NCBI RefSeq assembly: GCF_003710825.1 | Contig: NZ_RHHQ01000017.1 | Coordinates: 1-64,000 of the forward strand | Source: Brevibacillus fluminis | GTDB lineage: Bacteria; Bacillota; Bacilli; Brevibacillales; Brevibacillaceae | Reading direction: 5' to 3' | DNA length: 64,000 nucleotides | Shown here: in pieces, positions 15,636-24,172 of the stretch | Position numbering within the stretch: position 1 is the first letter of the stretch | Layout of the letters: every line of letters begins with the position of its first letter | Notes under the pieces: model-generated | Told to the model about the DNA's origin: nothing | What the model saw: only the letters and a program-made list of their open reading frames with translations | Database searches by the model: none | Position numbers and translations under genes: made by a program

Positions 15636-17428
15636 TTAAACCCTTCCAGCTTACGGTAAAGGGTAGCTAGTCCGATGTCGAGTTTTTCCGCGATAAGCCG
15701 TTTTGCCTCCAACGAATGACCGTATTTTTGCAGCAGTTCCGTTAGAATCCGCTGTTCATAAATTTTTAGACGGTCTTTTAAAGATATGTCATCATCAACG
15801 CCCATGTCAATTTCTTTTGATTGAACAGCGCGGCGTATTCTTGCGGGCACGCTTTCAATGCCGACATAGGGGGTCGTTTCCATGTTAATTGCATACTCAA
15901 CTGCATTTTCCAGCTCCCGTACATTACCGGGCCATGGATACTGCATAAATAGCTGCTTCACTTCATCGCTGAAGTCGAGCAGGGGAGTGTCGATCATTTG
16001 CCGGTATTTCACCAAAAAATGATCGAGCAGGATCGGGATGTCTTCTACACGCTCCCGCAGCGGCGGCATTTGCAAGGGGATGACGTTCAAACGGAAATAT
16101 AAATCCTCGCGAAACTCTTTGTTTTGCACCATTTCTTCCAAGCTCTTGTTGGTGGCTGAAATGACCCGGATATTAACCTGGGTCACTTGATTGGAACCGA
16201 CTCGTTCCACTTGCTTGCTTTGTAAAACGTGTAGTAGCTTCACTTGCAAGTGAAGCGGCAAATCGCCGATCTCATCGAGAAAGATGGTTCCGCCGTCCGC
16301 GAGCTCGAATTTACCTGCTTTCCCTTCACGCTTGGCTCCCGTGAAGGCGCCGCCTGCATAGCCGAACAGCTCGCTTTCTAGCAATGCTTCCGGAATCGCG
16401 CCGCAGTTGACGATGATGAAAGGGCCCTTGTAACGCGTGCTGGAAAAGTGGATTGCCGCAGCCATCATCCCTTTTCCCGTCCCGCTTTCACCGGTGATTA
16501 AGATGTTGGAGTTACCTCGTGCCACTTTTTGCGCTTGCTTGAGTGCAACGGAGATGGCCCGGCTTTTGCCTTGAATCTCCGAAAAATTCAAATCCTTCGG
16601 CTCAGTGGTCAGCTCATAGGCGAGGCGCCGCATTTCAGCCATCCTGCGGAAGGAAGCAACCACTCCGATGACCTGTTCATTAAGATGAATCGGTCTTGCG
16701 GTAACGATGAAGTGCATTTCGTGGTTGTCGAGCACGTAGCGTTCTTCCTGTCCAACATAGCCTTTCCCAGTTGTGAGAACCGATAGCATCGGGGAATTGT
16801 CCCAAATGGAAGAGAGCGGCTGCCCGATCAGTTCGTCTTTCGCCCGTTTGATCAATTGCTGGGCGGTAAGATTGCATGTCGTGATCTTACCGTGCTCGTC
16901 AATTGCGATGATTCCCTCATGAATCGATTCGATCAGCACTTCCTGCTGGTGCATGGTTTTCAGCCACTTATTCACCGCTTCTTGTTCGGCAATCGTGGTG
17001 CTAAGCAGCTCCGACATACGCTGCAGGAAGGTAAGCAGCGCGATTTTGTTGGAGATAAGCGTGCGGTGCTGAGAGTCATTGAAGGCGATCAAGCCGATGA
17101 CGCCGATAACTTTGCCGTCATGGTGGATCGGGGTACACAGCTCAGCAAGCTCCTCCGCCACTCCCGCGAGCACGGAAGGGTCATAGGAGGGATCGTTTTG
17201 CACATCCTCGACGACGAATGGCTGATTCGTTTGCAGGACGCGGCCGTATAAAAAACCGGCTTCAATCTGTCCTCCTTCTTCCTTGGAATTGATTTTTTCG
17301 TGATACTTGCCTGTGCCCGCAATAATCGTCATGGAATCGTCGACGATCTCTGTTTCGATTTGCAGGGCGGCGGAGATCGCTTCTGCTACTTGCTGTGCGG
17401 TTTGCTGAATCTCCTTGAGAAAACTCAT
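15614..17428 (-). CDS. Sigma-54-dependent transcriptional activator (GAF-PAS-AAA+-Fis HTH)
   Basis: A protein of 604 residues. An N-terminal GAF-like sensor (about 10-150) is followed by a PAS domain (about 160-265), the AAA+ ATPase (about 285-520) and a C-terminal Fis-type helix-turn-helix (ending RLIAEKLDIGLATLYRKLEG). Walker A is GESGTGKG (313-320) and the sigma-54 contact loop GAFTGA is intact (360-365), so it should be a working enhancer-binding protein. It is encoded directly upstream of potABCD, and both potA and patA have -24/-12 promoters, which makes it the likely polyamine-responsive activator; the ligand is inferred. Confidence 0.93.
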   Translation of the reverse strand: MSFLKEIQQTAQQVAEAISAALQIETEIVDDSMTIIAGTGKYHEKINSKEEGGQIEAGFLYGRVLQTNQPFVVEDVQNDPSYDPSVLAGVAEELAELCTPIHHDGKVIGVIGLIAFNDSQHRTLISNKIALLTFLQRMSELLSTTIAEQEAVNKWLKTMHQQEVLIESIHEGIIAIDEHGKITTCNLTAQQLIKRAKDELIGQPLSSIWDNSPMLSVLTTGKGYVGQEERYVLDNHEMHFIVTARPIHLNEQVIGVVASFRRMAEMRRLAYELTTEPKDLNFSEIQGKSRAISVALKQAQKVARGNSNILITGESGTGKGMMAAAIHFSSTRYKGPFIIVNCGAIPEALLESELFGYAGGAFTGAKREGKAGKFELADGGTIFLDEIGDLPLHLQVKLLHVLQSKQVERVGSNQVTQVNIRVISATNKSLEEMVQNKEFREDLYFRLNVIPLQMPPLRERVEDIPILLDHFLVKYRQMIDTPLLDFSDEVKQLFMQYPWPGNVRELENAVEYAINMETTPYVGIESVPARIRRAVQSKEIDMGVDDDISLKDRLKIYEQRILTELLQKYGHSLEAKRLIAEKLDIGLATLYRKLEGFKLLESEK

Positions 17429-17540
17429 CCATTCACCTCCGAAAATAAAGCTAATCTACTTAACTGTACCATATCCGTTTCAATCCTTGGAACAAATATC
17501 CTGAAAATTATAGAAATGAAAGAGGAGGGAGGGGGCATTT

Positions 17541-17800
17541 TGCAGGACGGCGGGTTTTGCGGTGGGGAGTTTTGAAAGAAAGTTCCGCGCAAGCGGTGAC
17601 GATGCCCAATGGGGTCGGGGAGAACGGCGCGAGCGCAAAAATGGAAACCGCGCCCCAAAGCCACACGCTGCGCGGCGGGAGTATCTCAGCGGAGTAGATG
17701 TGGCGCGAAAGGCGTTTCCATTTTTGCGCTCGCGCCTGGTAGGCATCGTCAAAGCTTGGGCTCCACTTTCTTTCAAAACTCCTGTCACGGCCATCCTGCA
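17541..17800. repeat. 260-bp imperfect palindrome (MITE-like or large hairpin element)
   Basis: Several perfect blocks face each other in order: TGCAGGA at both ends; 18 bp at 17566-17583 against 17765-17782; 10 bp at 17597-17606 against 17742-17751; 23 bp at 17626-17648 against 17714-17736. The central 65 bp also has short complementary pieces (AGCCACA near 17659, TGTGG near 17700). The ORFs seen in it on both strands are mirror images and not genes. It lies between the sigma-54 activator and the trhO terminator. No transposase and no clear target duplication. Confidence 0.85.
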
Positions 17801-17849
17801 TAATGATGGGGAGGGAAGATAAAAAGAAAAAGAAAGAGAGTAAGAAAGA

Positions 17850-17890
17850 AAAAAAAGCCAGTTCCTTGTTGGGAACTGACTTTTTCTTTT
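17850..17890 (-). terminator. Terminator after trhO
   Basis: CAGTTCC-N6-GGAACTG hairpin flanked by A-runs and T-runs, so it could work in both directions; it follows trhO on the minus strand. A second small hairpin (GAAGAAAC-GTA-GTTTCTTC) lies just before it. Confidence 0.8.
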
Positions 17891-17915
17891 ATAGAAGAAA
17901 CGTAGTTTCTTCTTC

Positions 17916-18839
17916 TTAGCCGTTGAGAACTGGCAATTCTTTTACGTAACGATTTCTTGGATGCTCGCGGCATTCGGTGGAGCAGGAGCGTTGGTGTTCG
18001 GTTTCACATTCTTCGCAGCAGATCATTTGATCGTTGCATTCTGGGTTTGCACAGTTGACGTAGCGGTCTTCCTGTTTGCCGCAGAAGCGGCATTTGCCTA
18101 CGATGATGTCTTCTTCCGTATGGTTGATCGGTACGGAGATGCGCTCGTCGAATACGTAGCATTTACCGTCGTACAGGCGTCCTTGTACTTCAGGGTCTTT
18201 GCCGTACGTCACGATCCCGCCGTGCAACTGCCCCACATCCTTGAAGCCTTCGCGAATCAAGAAGCCGGAGAGCTTCTCGCAGCGGATGCCGCCTGTGCAG
18301 TACGTCAGAATCTTTTTGTCCTTGTGCTGGCTCAAGTTTTCACGAATCCAGTCAGGGAATTCACGGAACGATTCTACCTCAGGTCGGATCGCGTTGCGGA
18401 AGTGGCCGATGTCATACTCGTAGTAATTGCGGCCGTCCAGCACGATGACGTCTTCCTCTTGCAAAGCGTCGTGGAATTCCTTCGGCGATAAGTATTTTCC
18501 GGTCAGCTGATTTGGATCGATGTCGTCTTCCAGTCGGAAGGTCACCAATTCTTTTTTCGCGCGAACAAACATTTTTTTGAACGCGTGTTGATCCACTTCA
18601 TCGATTTTGAAGAAGGTATCGTGAAAGCGAGGGTCTTTTTTCATGTATTCCATATACGCATCAGTCTGTTCGACTGTACCGGAAACTGTACCGTTAATGC
18701 CTTCCTCCGCGATGAGAATGCGCCCTTTCAGCTCCAGCTCCTTGCAGAAGGCCAAATGCTCAGCAGCATATTCCTCATACTGATCGATGTGTACGTATTT
18801 GTAATATAGTAGCACACGATATGGTTTTTGTTCAGTCAT
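17916..18839 (-). CDS. trhO: tRNA uridine-34 hydroxylase TrhO (rhodanese family)
   Basis: A protein of 307 residues: an N-terminal ferredoxin-like domain (about 1-95, YKYVHIDQYEEY, ILIAEEGINGTVSG), a rhodanese domain with active-site C181 in YCTGGIRCEK, and a C-terminal Cys-rich zinc-type region (CRFCG, CANPEC, CCEECE). Family members (YbfQ/YceA) use oxygen to make 5-hydroxyuridine at tRNA wobble U34. The oxygen-independent counterpart TrhP is also in this window (57711-59956). It is divergent from dut. Confidence 0.93.
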   Translation of the reverse strand: MTEQKPYRVLLYYKYVHIDQYEEYAAEHLAFCKELELKGRILIAEEGINGTVSGTVEQTDAYMEYMKKDPRFHDTFFKIDEVDQHAFKKMFVRAKKELVTFRLEDDIDPNQLTGKYLSPKEFHDALQEEDVIVLDGRNYYEYDIGHFRNAIRPEVESFREFPDWIRENLSQHKDKKILTYCTGGIRCEKLSGFLIREGFKDVGQLHGGIVTYGKDPEVQGRLYDGKCYVFDERISVPINHTEEDIIVGKCRFCGKQEDRYVNCANPECNDQMICCEECETEHQRSCSTECREHPRNRYVKELPVLNG

Positions 18840-19122
18840 GCTTAAGCCACACCATCCTGTATGATAATTGATTCTTACCCATACCTAATAGAATACCACT
18901 ATTGCAAACAAAATGCATAACCTTGTTTTGGTCATGAATAAGACTTTTTTCATCTTTGCGAGATTGGGAGGCAGGAGTGGCACTATATTGATGGATTCTA
19001 TCGAAATGTGATACTGTTAGCAAGGTTGATTGATGCGGCTGACAAAGGCCTGGTGGCACAAGTGGACACATATGTGTCGCAAACAAAGAGAAGCCGGGCG
19101 ACCTGTAGGAGGGAAACGAAAG

Positions 19123-19653
19123 ATGGATATTCAACACGTTCCAGTGAAAGTAAAAAAATTGCGCGAGGACGCTGTCATTCCGGCATACGCCAAAGCGATG
19201 GACGCTGGATTTGATCTGGTTGCGGTAGAGGACATCCTGGTTGGACCGGGAGAAACGGCAAAAGTACAAACCGGACTTGCATTTGCCATCCCGGCCGGTT
19301 TTGAGCTGCAAATCCGCCCACGCTCCGGCATCAGCGCAAAGACGAAGCTCCGTCTTCCCAATGCACCGGGGACGATCGATGCCGGCTATCGGGGAGAGGT
19401 GTGCGTCCTGATCGAAAACACGCGTCTGGCTAGCGGTGAGAAAGGTAACGAATGTTTCTCGGTCGGAGAGGCAAAAATCAGCACAGCTGAAGCGGTGGAT
19501 GTTAATGCCTATTTCATTAAAAAGGGCGATCGTGTTGCACAAGGCGTGCTGGGACGGGTTCCGCAAGCAATTTTTGAAGAAGTGGATGAGTTGGACGAGA
19601 CAGAGCGCGGTGCAGGCGGTTTTGGAAGCAGCGGCGTGCGCGTATTGAAATAA
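19123..19653 (+). CDS. dut: dUTP diphosphatase (trimeric dUTPase)
   Basis: A protein of 176 residues hydrolysing dUTP to dUMP. The five motifs are visible: AGFDL, RPRSGISAKT, GTIDAGYRGEVCVLIEN, GDRVAQGVL and ERGAGGFGSSG. It is about 25-30 residues longer than the common 145-residue form because of an insert after motif 3 (GEKGNECFSVGEAKISTAEA). I chose the ATG at 19123 because TAGGAGGG sits at the right distance; the frame is open to 19030. Confidence 0.92.
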   Translation: MDIQHVPVKVKKLREDAVIPAYAKAMDAGFDLVAVEDILVGPGETAKVQTGLAFAIPAGFELQIRPRSGISAKTKLRLPNAPGTIDAGYRGEVCVLIENTRLASGEKGNECFSVGEAKISTAEAVDVNAYFIKKGDRVAQGVLGRVPQAIFEEVDELDETERGAGGFGSSGVRVLK

Positions 19654-19668
19654 AACGAGCTACTCGAA

Positions 19669-19709
19669 AAGGCGGTTTTTGCTTTGAAAGCAAAAATCGT
19701 CTTTTTTTT
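19669..19709 (+). terminator. Intrinsic terminator after dut
   Basis: GGCGGTTTTTGCTTT pairs with AAAGCAAAAATCGTC (one G-T pair), followed by eight T. Confidence 0.9.
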
Positions 19710-19835
19710 AACAATCGGGTCTGCACCATTTAGCTGTCTGCGTTTTTTCTTTGACAGAGAATTGGTAGAAATCATAGAATAGGTAGATGAAGGAAAATTT
19801 CTCCGTTACACAGCCCATTTATAAGGAGATAACGT

Positions 19836-21632
19836 ATGCTTTACTTTTCGCTCCTGTCAGTCATCGCTGGATTGACACTCTATCATTTCTATTATCGAGG
19901 AAAAACGGAGAAACAACTTGAAGGTTTGAGAAACGAACCATCGGCGACGGCCGAGATGAAAATGGTTATGAAAATCATTGAGGAAAGTCCCTGCATGATC
20001 AGCGTAAAAGATTGGGACGGCTACTATACGCTCGCGAACAAGCGTTATGCAGCCGAATACAATCAGACGCCGGAAGCGATGATCGGACGCAATGTGCGAG
20101 ATTTCAGGCGCCATGATTTCAATGACCAGCTTCAGCTGGAAGAAGACCGGGAAATCATGTCAAGCCAACAAAAAGTCGAGTATGAGGTTGCTTACACGGA
20201 CAAGAGCGACCAGCAGCGCTGGGTCCGTGTGATCAAAATTCCATTTCTAGAAAACGCCAGCCGCCACGTCCTGAGTATGGCTGTCGACATTACGGAATGT
20301 AAGCAGATCGAGGCGATGGTTGATTATCAATCCAGAAACGACTCCCTGACCGGCTTGCCAAACCGGTTGTTTTTCTTCGACCGTGCAGCGGCGGCAATTG
20401 ACGAATCTAAAAGTGTCCAAAGCACGTTTGCCGTACTCGTTCTCGATCTGGACCGCTTTAAAATCATCAATGACATGCTAGGCCATGGAATCGGCGATCA
20501 GCTCTTGCAGTCGGTAGCGGTACGATTGAGCAACCTGTTCGTGAATGCGGGGACGGTGGCGCGTGTCTCGGGTGATACGTTCGCTGTGTTGGTTCCGCAC
20601 TGCACCGAGCTGGAAGCTGCCGAATGGGCTGAGCGGGTCATCGCATTGTTTGCTGGGCCGTTCCCGTTGGCAAAGCACGAGCTATACATAACCCCAAGCA
20701 TCGGAATCAGCATGTATCCACAAGATGGCGCGGATGCGGAAACGCTGATCAAGCATGCGGATACCGGCATGTATTTGGCGAAAGAACTCGGAAAGAACAC
20801 ATTCCAGTTTTACCGTGCAGACAAGTCGGCTGCAGCGACCCGCCAATTCATGTTGGAAGGCTACTTACGTAAGGCTTTGGCCAAAAATGAATTTGAACTG
20901 TATTATCAGCCGAAGATGAACATCAAGACCGGTGAGCTGATTGGGATGGAGGCGCTCTTACGATGGAATCATCCAGAATTGGGGATGGTTTCGCCGGCTG
21001 ATTTCATCCCGCTAGCAGAAGAGACCGGATTAATTGTGCCGATCGGGGAATGGGTCATTCAGACGGCATGCCTGCAAAACAAAAAGTGGCAGGACGAGGG
21101 CTTTTTGCCGCTCAAAGTATCTGTCAATCTGTCGGCCCGCCAGTTCCAGCACAACCTGGTGGATAAGGTGAGTCTCGCTCTGACGTTTTCTGGCCTTGCT
21201 CCGCATTGGCTGGAGCTCGAAATAACGGAAAGCATCCTCATGCAAAACGAGGAGACGATCATTTCCATTTTGGATGACTTGAAACAAATGGGCGTGCTGA
21301 TTTCCATCGACGATTTTGGCACGGGTTACTGTTCGCTCAGTTATCTAAAGCATTTCCCGCTCGACACGTTGAAAATTGCCCAACCGTTCGTCCGCGACTT
21401 GTCGAAAGGCACCGTAGATTCGGCGATCGCCACAGCTTTGATTACACTTGGACACAGTCTCGGTCTGAACGTGATCGCCGAGGGAGTGGAGACCACAGGT
21501 CAACTGCGGATTTTGCAAGATCAGCAATGTGATGAAATACAGGGGTACATCCTGAGCAAACCGCTTTCCTCCCACGATTTTGCACGGTGGTTGAATACAG
21601 AAGCATCGAAAGGCCCTGAACTGGTTACGTAG
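19836..21632 (+). CDS. Membrane PAS-GGDEF-EAL protein with degenerate GGDEF
   Basis: A protein of 598 residues: an N-terminal membrane helix (about 1-20), PAS (about 45-155), GGDEF domain (about 160-325) and EAL domain (about 335-590). The cyclase signature reads SGDTF instead of GGDEF, so cyclic-di-GMP synthesis is unlikely. The EAL catalytic set looks complete (MEALLRW, VNLSARQF, LEITES, SIDDFGTGY, LKI, AEGVET, EIQGY), although the usual LKID is LKIA. It is therefore probably a phosphodiesterase, perhaps regulated through the dead GGDEF domain. It is followed 20 bp later by a paralogue. Confidence 0.9.
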   Translation: MLYFSLLSVIAGLTLYHFYYRGKTEKQLEGLRNEPSATAEMKMVMKIIEESPCMISVKDWDGYYTLANKRYAAEYNQTPEAMIGRNVRDFRRHDFNDQLQLEEDREIMSSQQKVEYEVAYTDKSDQQRWVRVIKIPFLENASRHVLSMAVDITECKQIEAMVDYQSRNDSLTGLPNRLFFFDRAAAAIDESKSVQSTFAVLVLDLDRFKIINDMLGHGIGDQLLQSVAVRLSNLFVNAGTVARVSGDTFAVLVPHCTELEAAEWAERVIALFAGPFPLAKHELYITPSIGISMYPQDGADAETLIKHADTGMYLAKELGKNTFQFYRADKSAAATRQFMLEGYLRKALAKNEFELYYQPKMNIKTGELIGMEALLRWNHPELGMVSPADFIPLAEETGLIVPIGEWVIQTACLQNKKWQDEGFLPLKVSVNLSARQFQHNLVDKVSLALTFSGLAPHWLELEITESILMQNEETIISILDDLKQMGVLISIDDFGTGYCSLSYLKHFPLDTLKIAQPFVRDLSKGTVDSAIATALITLGHSLGLNVIAEGVETTGQLRILQDQQCDEIQGYILSKPLSSHDFARWLNTEASKGPELVT

Positions 21633-21652
21633 AATGTGAGGAAATAGGCTTA

Positions 21653-23353
21653 ATGGAACAGCAATTGACACCATTTGTTACCGATGCTGTGTTGGCATCG
21701 ACCATCTTTGAACAAACCATAGAGAGTATCATGATAACGGATAAATTTGGGGTCATCAGGCGGGTTAATCCCGCCTTTTCGGCTACTACGGGGTACGCGC
21801 CGGCTGAAGTGATCGGACAGACGCCGCGCGTTTTGAACTCGGGCATTCACGATCGCTTGTTTTTTAGCGAGTTTTGGAACTGCATTGGTGAAACCGGCTT
21901 TTGGAGCGGAGAGATCTGGAACCGCAAAAAAGATGGGGAGATATATTTGGAAAATTTGCGGATCGCGCCCCTTCGAGAGAAAGGAACGATCTGTGGCTAT
22001 ATCGCAATTTTTTCGGATATAACGGCACACCGTCAGTATGAGCAAAAAATTCAGCACCAGCTCGGACACGACTCGTTGACCGGGCTGGTCAATCGGATGA
22101 GGTTTTTGCAGAAAATCGAAGAGGCGATCGCCGATGCGCAGGAACGAGAATGCATGGTCGCTGTCGTCTGCATGGATTTGCACAATTTCAAGAGCGTCAA
22201 TGAAAGCTTAGGCACGGCGATCGGCGACCTGGTCCTGCAAAATGTGGCAAGCCAGCTACTGAGTATGGCTGGCCCCCAAAATACGGTGGCACGCATCGGA
22301 GGAGATGAGTTCGCGATCTTGATGCCGCTTGTCAAAACAGAGGAAGGCGTTCATCAGCTTGTCCAATGCCTGATCGAACAATTGAAACGGACCATCGTCG
22401 TGGAAGGCCACGAACTGTTCGTCACGACGAGCGTGGGCGTCAGTCTGTACCCGCAAAGCGGAATGGACCCTGACGAGCTAATTAAGCACGCCGATTCAGC
22501 GATGTACCGTGCGATGGAGCTCGGTGGCGGCAGCTATGAGTTTTATACCGAGGAAATGAGCAAAGCAGCGGCAGAGCATGTGCATCTGGGTAGTAGCTTG
22601 TCCAAGTCGTTGGAGCGCGAAGAGTTGATCGTCTGTTACCAGCCGCAGCTGGAATTGCCGAGTGGTCGGATCATCGGGATGGAGGCACTGCTTCGCTGGC
22701 GCCATCCGGAGCTCGGATTGATCTCGCCCGCAAGCTTCATCCCGCTCGCGGAAGAAACAGGTCTGATCGTTTCAATCGGCGAATGGGTGCTCAGAACCGC
22801 ATGCCAGCAAACAAAGGAATGGCAGGATCGTGGATTTGCAGACTTGCGAGTGGCCGTCAACCTGTCAGCTCGCCAGTTCCAGCAAGAGGATTTGGTGCTG
22901 ATGGTTGATCGCGTGTTGGGCAAGACGGGGTTGCCGCCGCAAAGCCTGGAGCTCGAAATCACGGAGAGCATCGCGATGAACGATGAGAACCGCGTCATCA
23001 CCACGATGCACCAGCTAAAACGGCTTGGCGTCAGGTTGGCGATCGATGATTTCGGCACCGGCTACTCTTCGCTCAGCTATCTCAGCCGCTTCCCGTTGAA
23101 CAATCTTAAGATCGATCAATCGTTCATCCAAAACGTCGTGAACCAAGATGATGACGCGGCCATCACCAAAGCGATCGTGTCACTGGCAAAAGCGTTGGGG
23201 CTGCAGGTTACTGCGGAAGGTGTGGAAACAAAGGAGCAGCTTGCGTTTCTTGAGCAGCTGCAATGCAACAAGATTCAGGGCTACTATGTCAGCAAGCCGC
23301 TGTTCGCGGAAGAGTTCGAGCAGTTTTTGCAAAAACGCGAATCGGCGCAATAA
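21653..23353 (+). CDS. Cytoplasmic PAS-GGDEF-EAL protein, both motifs intact
   Basis: A protein of 566 residues: PAS/PAC (about 10-125), GGDEF (about 130-290, signature RIGGDEFAIL intact) and EAL (about 300-560, MEALLRWRHPE, LEITES, AIDDFGTGYSSL, LKIDQSF, AEGVET). No membrane segment. Both cyclic-di-GMP synthesis and breakdown are possible. It is clearly similar to the upstream gene in its last 400 residues, so the pair arose by tandem duplication. A terminator follows at 23370. Confidence 0.92.
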   Translation: MEQQLTPFVTDAVLASTIFEQTIESIMITDKFGVIRRVNPAFSATTGYAPAEVIGQTPRVLNSGIHDRLFFSEFWNCIGETGFWSGEIWNRKKDGEIYLENLRIAPLREKGTICGYIAIFSDITAHRQYEQKIQHQLGHDSLTGLVNRMRFLQKIEEAIADAQERECMVAVVCMDLHNFKSVNESLGTAIGDLVLQNVASQLLSMAGPQNTVARIGGDEFAILMPLVKTEEGVHQLVQCLIEQLKRTIVVEGHELFVTTSVGVSLYPQSGMDPDELIKHADSAMYRAMELGGGSYEFYTEEMSKAAAEHVHLGSSLSKSLEREELIVCYQPQLELPSGRIIGMEALLRWRHPELGLISPASFIPLAEETGLIVSIGEWVLRTACQQTKEWQDRGFADLRVAVNLSARQFQQEDLVLMVDRVLGKTGLPPQSLELEITESIAMNDENRVITTMHQLKRLGVRLAIDDFGTGYSSLSYLSRFPLNNLKIDQSFIQNVVNQDDDAAITKAIVSLAKALGLQVTAEGVETKEQLAFLEQLQCNKIQGYYVSKPLFAEEFEQFLQKRESAQ

Positions 23354-23369
23354 CCAAACAGCAACACAT

Positions 23370-23396
23370 GCGGGATGATCCAATCCCGCCTTTTTC
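23370..23396 (+). terminator. Intrinsic terminator after the GGDEF/EAL pair
   Basis: GCGGGAT-GATCCA-ATCCCGC, then CTTTTTC. Confidence 0.85.
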
Positions 23397-23602
23397 TGTT
23401 CGTTTCAAATATAACTCGAAGTGGCAAATGTTGACGAATCTGCTACATGCCAGCAAAAAAACGCGAATTTTTTGGGGTTTTACGGAAAAAGCAGTATAAT
23501 CTAGGGAAACTCATCGTTGCGTTAAATCAACTGATTATGTAAAGGTATTGCTGTGTCATCTGCAAGATTGATTTCAAGTCGAATTTTGTAGGGGGATGGG
23601 GG

Positions 23603-24169
23603 ATGACGATGAAAGAAGCATTGATTGTGATCGACTATACCTATGATTTCGTGGCGGACGACGGTAAGCTCACCTGTGGCAAACCAGGCCAGGAGATTGA
23701 GCAGCGGATTATCGAGCTGACCCAATCGTTCATTGCCGCTGGCAAGTTTGTCGTGATGGCGGTGGATGGTCATCATGAAAACGATCCGTATCACCCTGAA
23801 TCCAAGCTGTTTCCGCCGCACAATTTGTTTGGCACAAAGGGGAGAGAGCTGTATGGCGGCCTCGCCGATGTGTATCGGAAATCGGCAGACGCGATTTACT
23901 GGATGGATAAGACGCGATACAGCGCGTTTGCCGGCACCGATCTCGAGCTGCGCTTGCGGGCGCGCCAGATCGATACGCTGCATCTGGTCGGTGTTTGCAC
24001 GGATATTTGCGTGCTTCATACGGCTGTCGATGCGTACAACAAAGGATTTTCCATCGTGGTTCACAAAGATGCGGTCCAGAGCTTCAATCCGGCTGGTCAT
24101 GAATGGGCGTTGGGACACTTTGCTGGAAGCCTGGGAGCTGCCGTGGTGGAAAAAGAAATCGAGGGATAA
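23603..24169 (+). CDS. pncA: Nicotinamidase (isochorismatase family)
   Basis: A protein of 188 residues that deamidates nicotinamide to nicotinate. The catalytic triad is visible as D11 (LIVIDYTYDF), K103 (MDKTRYSAF) and C132 (VGVCTDICV); DGHHEND supplies the metal ligands. It starts 3 bp before pncB, with nadE overlapping behind it, which fits NAD salvage rather than another isochorismatase-type reaction. GTAGGGGG precedes the ATG; a second ATG two codons later is also possible. Confidence 0.92.
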   Translation: MTMKEALIVIDYTYDFVADDGKLTCGKPGQEIEQRIIELTQSFIAAGKFVVMAVDGHHENDPYHPESKLFPPHNLFGTKGRELYGGLADVYRKSADAIYWMDKTRYSAFAGTDLELRLRARQIDTLHLVGVCTDICVLHTAVDAYNKGFSIVVHKDAVQSFNPAGHEWALGHFAGSLGAAVVEKEIEG

Positions 24170-24172
24170 CAC

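Noticed and set aside
17508..17822. Several 60-104 residue ORFs on both strands
   Set aside because: They lie within the 260-bp palindrome, so the two strands encode similar peptides by symmetry; no ribosome sites.
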